From: an uncultured Elusimicrobia bacterium
Lineage (GTDB): Bacteria; Elusimicrobiota; Endomicrobiia; Endomicrobiales; Endomicrobiaceae
NCBI GenBank assembly: GCA_947168325.1
Contig: CAMVLN010000054.1
Coordinates: 1 to 9,546 of the forward strand
DNA: 9,546 nt
Direction: 5' to 3'
The translations under genes and the position numbers were made by a program. Shown here in pieces: positions 7,268-9,546 of the stretch. The stretch's first letter is position 1. Each line of letters starts with the position of its first letter. The notes under the pieces are model-generated. The model was not told where the DNA came from, made no database searches, and was given only the letters and a program-made list of their open reading frames with translations.

Positions 7268-7289
7268 ATTGTTTAAAAATTTTTACAAT
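7268..7289 (+). terminator. possible weak AT-only terminator
   Basis: ATTGT (7268-7272) pairs with ACAAT (7285-7289) around an A-run/T-run inner stem, and is followed by TTTATT. It has almost no G-C pairs, so it would be a poor terminator. It is listed because it is the only candidate between the 291- and 424-residue genes besides the hairpin at 7091. Confidence 0.2.
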
Positions 7290-7332
7290 TTTATTGAAAA
7301 GAATTTCATAGTATATCAAAAGGAATTGTGTT

Positions 7333-8607
7333 TTGTATATAAATAAAAGTTTATTGATATTATTATTTTTATTTTTTGTAATATGCTCTGCTTATGCTGG
7401 TAACATCGGTAGAAATGTTTATGGTGTTTATTCTGAGTCATTAACAGGTGTAAATTTTGATACACATACTTATTGCGACGATAGTGTGAGAATGTGGCCA
7501 GATAATGGCATGGTTATCTCTAGTATGACGACTGGTGGTGTAGAAGAAGGACTGGTTTATGTAAGATGTAAGTTTTCTACAAGTGCTGCTTGTTGGCTTA
7601 CTTTAGGTTTTGTTAATTCTTCTAATGAATCTCAAGCAAAAGATATGTCTGCTTATCATAATGGAACATTGAAGTTTTTGGTTAGAGTTAGTAGTGGTGC
7701 AGAGTGTGCTTCTATTTATATAGGTTTAACATTGAATGGTAACACATTTTTTAAACCTTTAAACGATCTTGTTGGTTTTAGTAGTAATACGATAAATAAG
7801 TGGCAAGAGGTTTCTATGGCTTTAAGTAGTACTACATCAAGCACAATAAATTACGATAATTTAGGAAAAACATCCAGTTTGTTTTCAATAAGCTCTACTA
7901 GAGCAATTAATGATAGTAGTTTTAGTTTAGATTTTGATTATATTCGATGGGTTAAACCAAACACTACTACTGATCCCGGAGATTTTAGTGTAAAACTTAA
8001 AAATCTTTCTAATAATTCTGATGTTAGTACAAGTAGTATAACATGGAGTTCTACTACATTTCAGCAAGGATGGCGAGTTGCTGAACAATTTTTAGAAATA
8101 GACTATGATGTTGATAGTTCTACTAGGAATTGGAATGTTAAACTGTATACGAATAATGGTAATAAGTTAAGAAATGGTTTGTATGCTATTAATAATGGGA
8201 AAGATTATGTTATGACTATGTGTTGGAGAGCAAGTGAAAAAGCTCTCCCATATACTGATTATAACGGAGCTCATACTTTATACATTGCTCAGGGGCATAA
8301 TTCAACCGATGATTATGATTATCTTTATGATAGTGGTAGTTCTTCTACAGTTTTTGCACCGTGGTTGTATATGCAAGATTTATCTACTTTAGAAGGAGCC
8401 CCTGATAAAGATAAGGATTATTCCACTGTGATGGGACATAAAAAAGGTGGAAATAGTGGGTATCATGCTTATTCTGGTAAATATGATGATGTTTCTTACA
8501 ATGGTTATTATTCAGGTAGTAAAGTAAATTTATATCTTGGTGCAAATTGTGATGTGGGTGGTTTAAAATATGAAGGAAATATTGTAGTTGCTTTAGAGTA
8601 TGAATAG
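7333..8607 (+). CDS. exported two-domain protein: carbohydrate-binding-like jelly roll plus the domain shared with the 291-residue neighbour
   Basis: The start is a TTG at 7333, the only start that keeps the full signal peptide. AAAGGA lies 8 bases upstream. The product is 424 residues. Residues 1-22 are the signal peptide (core LLILLFLFFVICSA, cleavage AYA|GN). About 30-208 have the layout of a carbohydrate-binding jelly roll: 'AKDMSAYHNGTLKFLVRV' (102-119), 'SIYIGLTLNG' (127-136), 'INKWQEVSMALS' (154-165) and closing 'FSLDFDYIRW' (197-206). Residues 217-424 match the 291-residue protein: FSVKLKNLS (218-226), ITWSSTTF (236-243), WRVAEQF (247-253), VKLYTNN (269-275) and a similar closing strand (VNLYLG...VVALEY). 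It is probably an adhesin or glycan-binding subunit displayed on the same structure. Its last 8 bases overlap the next gene. No catalytic residues are evident. Confidence 0.8.
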   Translation: MYINKSLLILLFLFFVICSAYAGNIGRNVYGVYSESLTGVNFDTHTYCDDSVRMWPDNGMVISSMTTGGVEEGLVYVRCKFSTSAACWLTLGFVNSSNESQAKDMSAYHNGTLKFLVRVSSGAECASIYIGLTLNGNTFFKPLNDLVGFSSNTINKWQEVSMALSSTTSSTINYDNLGKTSSLFSISSTRAINDSSFSLDFDYIRWVKPNTTTDPGDFSVKLKNLSNNSDVSTSSITWSSTTFQQGWRVAEQFLEIDYDVDSSTRNWNVKLYTNNGNKLRNGLYAINNGKDYVMTMCWRASEKALPYTDYNGAHTLYIAQGHNSTDDYDYLYDSGSSSTVFAPWLYMQDLSTLEGAPDKDKDYSTVMGHKKGGNSGYHAYSGKYDDVSYNGYYSGSKVNLYLGANCDVGGLKYEGNIVVALEYE

Positions 8608-9499
8608 TTTGTTCTTTGTAAAAAATTTTTTGTTCTTTTTTATATTAGTTTTAATGTTTATATTTAAGTTAGCTTATGCTGAATTAAGTATAACACCGGC
8701 AGTTGTGAATGTTGTAGCTGAACCAATGTCTATATGTGAAAGTAAATATATCGTTACAAATATTTCAGACAATGCTGTTACAGTTATAGTGACAAAAGAA
8801 AATTGGAAAAATTTTTCAGGAAATTCTAGTGATGTTAGTGTTGATAATTGGTTGGACCTTGGAAAGAATAAATTTGACATTGCTCCTAAAGAAACAGTAG
8901 AAGTTCCTTTTAAGGTTATAACTAGTGAGAAAATGGTTGGCTCTGTTTCTGGAATGATAGTTTTTACTGTTAAAGGTGGAATGTTTAGCTTTTCTATGAA
9001 GCAGCCAGTATATGTGGTAATAAATGGTACAGAACAAGTAGATTTTAAAATAGATTCTATAACGATGGAAACTGTCAAGATAAATGGAAATTTGTACTAT
9101 AATATGGTTGTAAGGAATGTTGGGAATGTACATGTAAGACATAATGGTGTTATTGAGATTTATGATAGGGAGACTGGTGATTTAATAAAGAATGTTGTTA
9201 TTGAAGAGAGTTTTCCGGTGTATGCTCAGGATAGTAGAGCTTTTAATGGTGTCGTTTTGAATAGAAAGGATTTGAAAAAGGGTAAATATATAGCATTATT
9301 TAAGATAAATGCTTTAGGAAAAGAAGTTGTTAAAAGAGTGAAGTTTGAAGTTTCAGATTTAGGAGAAGTTGCAGAAGTTGGCAAATGTTTTGTGCTAAAA
9401 AAAAAAGATTTTAGAAAAAGTTTATCTTTAGTAATATATGAAATTAAGATATTATCAAAAGAATTTTTTAAAAAAGTGAAGTTTTGTTTTTGTAGGTAG
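8600..9499 (+). CDS. exported chaperone-like protein with two Ig-like domains (PapD/DUF916-like fold)
   Basis: This is 299 residues; ATG 8600 lies inside the end of the previous gene (stop 8605-8607), with GAG just upstream, so translation is probably coupled. Residues 1-27 are a signal peptide ending KLAYA|E. Domain 1 (28-143) follows the periplasmic pilus-chaperone N-domain pattern: LSITPAVVNV, KYIVTNISDNAVTVIV, 'FDIAPKETVEVPFKV', then SGMIVFTV and QPVYVVI. Domain 2 (147-252) has VVRNVGNVHVRHNGVIEIYD, PVYAQDSRAF and 'LKKGKYIALFKI', as in the second domain of DUF916/WxL-interacting proteins and their Gram-negative relatives. A basic tail (266-299) follows; it lacks the usual C-terminal membrane helix. 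The likely role is to fold or hold the two upstream exported proteins in the periplasm; this rests on fold and gene order. No usher is in view. Confidence 0.78.
   Translation: MNSLFFVKNFLFFFILVLMFIFKLAYAELSITPAVVNVVAEPMSICESKYIVTNISDNAVTVIVTKENWKNFSGNSSDVSVDNWLDLGKNKFDIAPKETVEVPFKVITSEKMVGSVSGMIVFTVKGGMFSFSMKQPVYVVINGTEQVDFKIDSITMETVKINGNLYYNMVVRNVGNVHVRHNGVIEIYDRETGDLIKNVVIEESFPVYAQDSRAFNGVVLNRKDLKKGKYIALFKINALGKEVVKRVKFEVSDLGEVAEVGKCFVLKKKDFRKSLSLVIYEIKILSKEFFKKVKFCFCR
9319..9484 (+). repeat. 28-bp direct repeat within the chaperone-like gene
   Basis: Copies at 9319-9346 and 9457-9484 match at 25 of 28 bases and are in the same frame. They encode GKEVVKRVKF (last strand of domain 2) and SKEFFKKVKF (extreme C-terminus), so the tail looks like a partial internal duplication of the domain's closing strand. 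A run of ten A bases (9397-9406) lies between the copies. Confidence 0.6.
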
Positions 9500-9546
9500 G
9501 ATGTTTTTTATAGTGTAATGAATTGTTGCAAAAGAAAGTAAAATAT
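9500..9546 (+). other. window end, no supported gene
   Basis: The 47 bases after the last stop contain only very short frames from ATG 9501 and 9518. A TTG frame from 9523 is open to the window edge but has no ribosome site, so no gene start is claimed. No terminator hairpin is seen, so the operon may continue to the right. Confidence 0.4.

Noticed and set aside
7333..7398. Lipoprotein signal at the cysteine in FVICSAYA
   Set aside because: The residues before the cysteine (F-V-I) do not fit a lipobox, and a normal AYA cleavage site follows four residues later.
6196..8607. WxL cell-wall binding motifs in the two exported proteins
   Set aside because: The paired W-x-L signature is absent, and the efflux pump indicates a diderm cell; only the chaperone-like neighbour recalls WxL loci.
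7244..9490. Resemblance between the spacer repeat end (S-V-K-K-V-L-F-C) and the chaperone-like tail (F-F-K-K-V-K-F-C)
   Set aside because: About 17 of 24 bases match, but most of these are A/T runs, so chance is a sufficient explanation without homologues to compare.

Overview
The window comes from an AT-rich bacterial genome. Hand-counted 60-base samples range from about 22% GC (5161-5220) to 57% GC (6721-6780), and most of the DNA lies near 25-33%. The RND efflux pump and the three or four Sec signal peptides that fit a periplasm or outer surface point to a diderm (Gram-negative-type) organism. The mix of low GC, an Ogg2-type 8-oxoguanine glycosylase and repetitive secreted beta-sandwich proteins fits an uncultured gut Elusimicrobiota-like or similar lineage, but this placement is a guess. 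No ribosomal RNA or other phylogenetic marker is present. All recognisable genes are on the + strand.

Left part (1-3690), housekeeping: the C-terminal half of an RND-family efflux transporter enters from the left edge. It is followed by a small DNA-repair glycosylase/lyase of the Ogg2 family, then serC (phosphoserine aminotransferase, serine and pyridoxal phosphate synthesis). serC ends at a clear hairpin terminator at 3654-3690.

Middle (3690-5863): a 672-residue secreted protein of no recognised family. It has a signal peptide, a beta-propeller-like body and two related Ig-like domains at the C-terminus. It has its own strong Shine-Dalgarno sequence, and a 332-bp non-coding stretch follows it.

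Right part (5864-9546), the accessory region of interest: a consensus sigma70-type promoter (TTGACA, 17 bp, TATAAT) drives a 291-residue exported protein whose base composition is clearly richer in GC than its neighbours. A 261-bp spacer follows, holding a perfect 13-bp hairpin and a degenerate repeat. Next is a 424-residue exported protein. Its N-terminal half looks like a carbohydrate-binding jelly roll, and its C-terminal half is a diverged copy of the 291-residue protein. This gene overlaps by 8 bp a gene for an exported two-domain Ig-like protein resembling pilus/DUF916-type chaperones. The simplest reading is a surface-protein locus: an abundant structural or coat-like subunit, a related glycan-binding (possibly tip or adhesin) subunit, and a periplasmic chaperone-like partner translated in step with the adhesin. 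This is inferred from domain shape, shared domains and gene order. No usher, sortase or secretin gene is in view.
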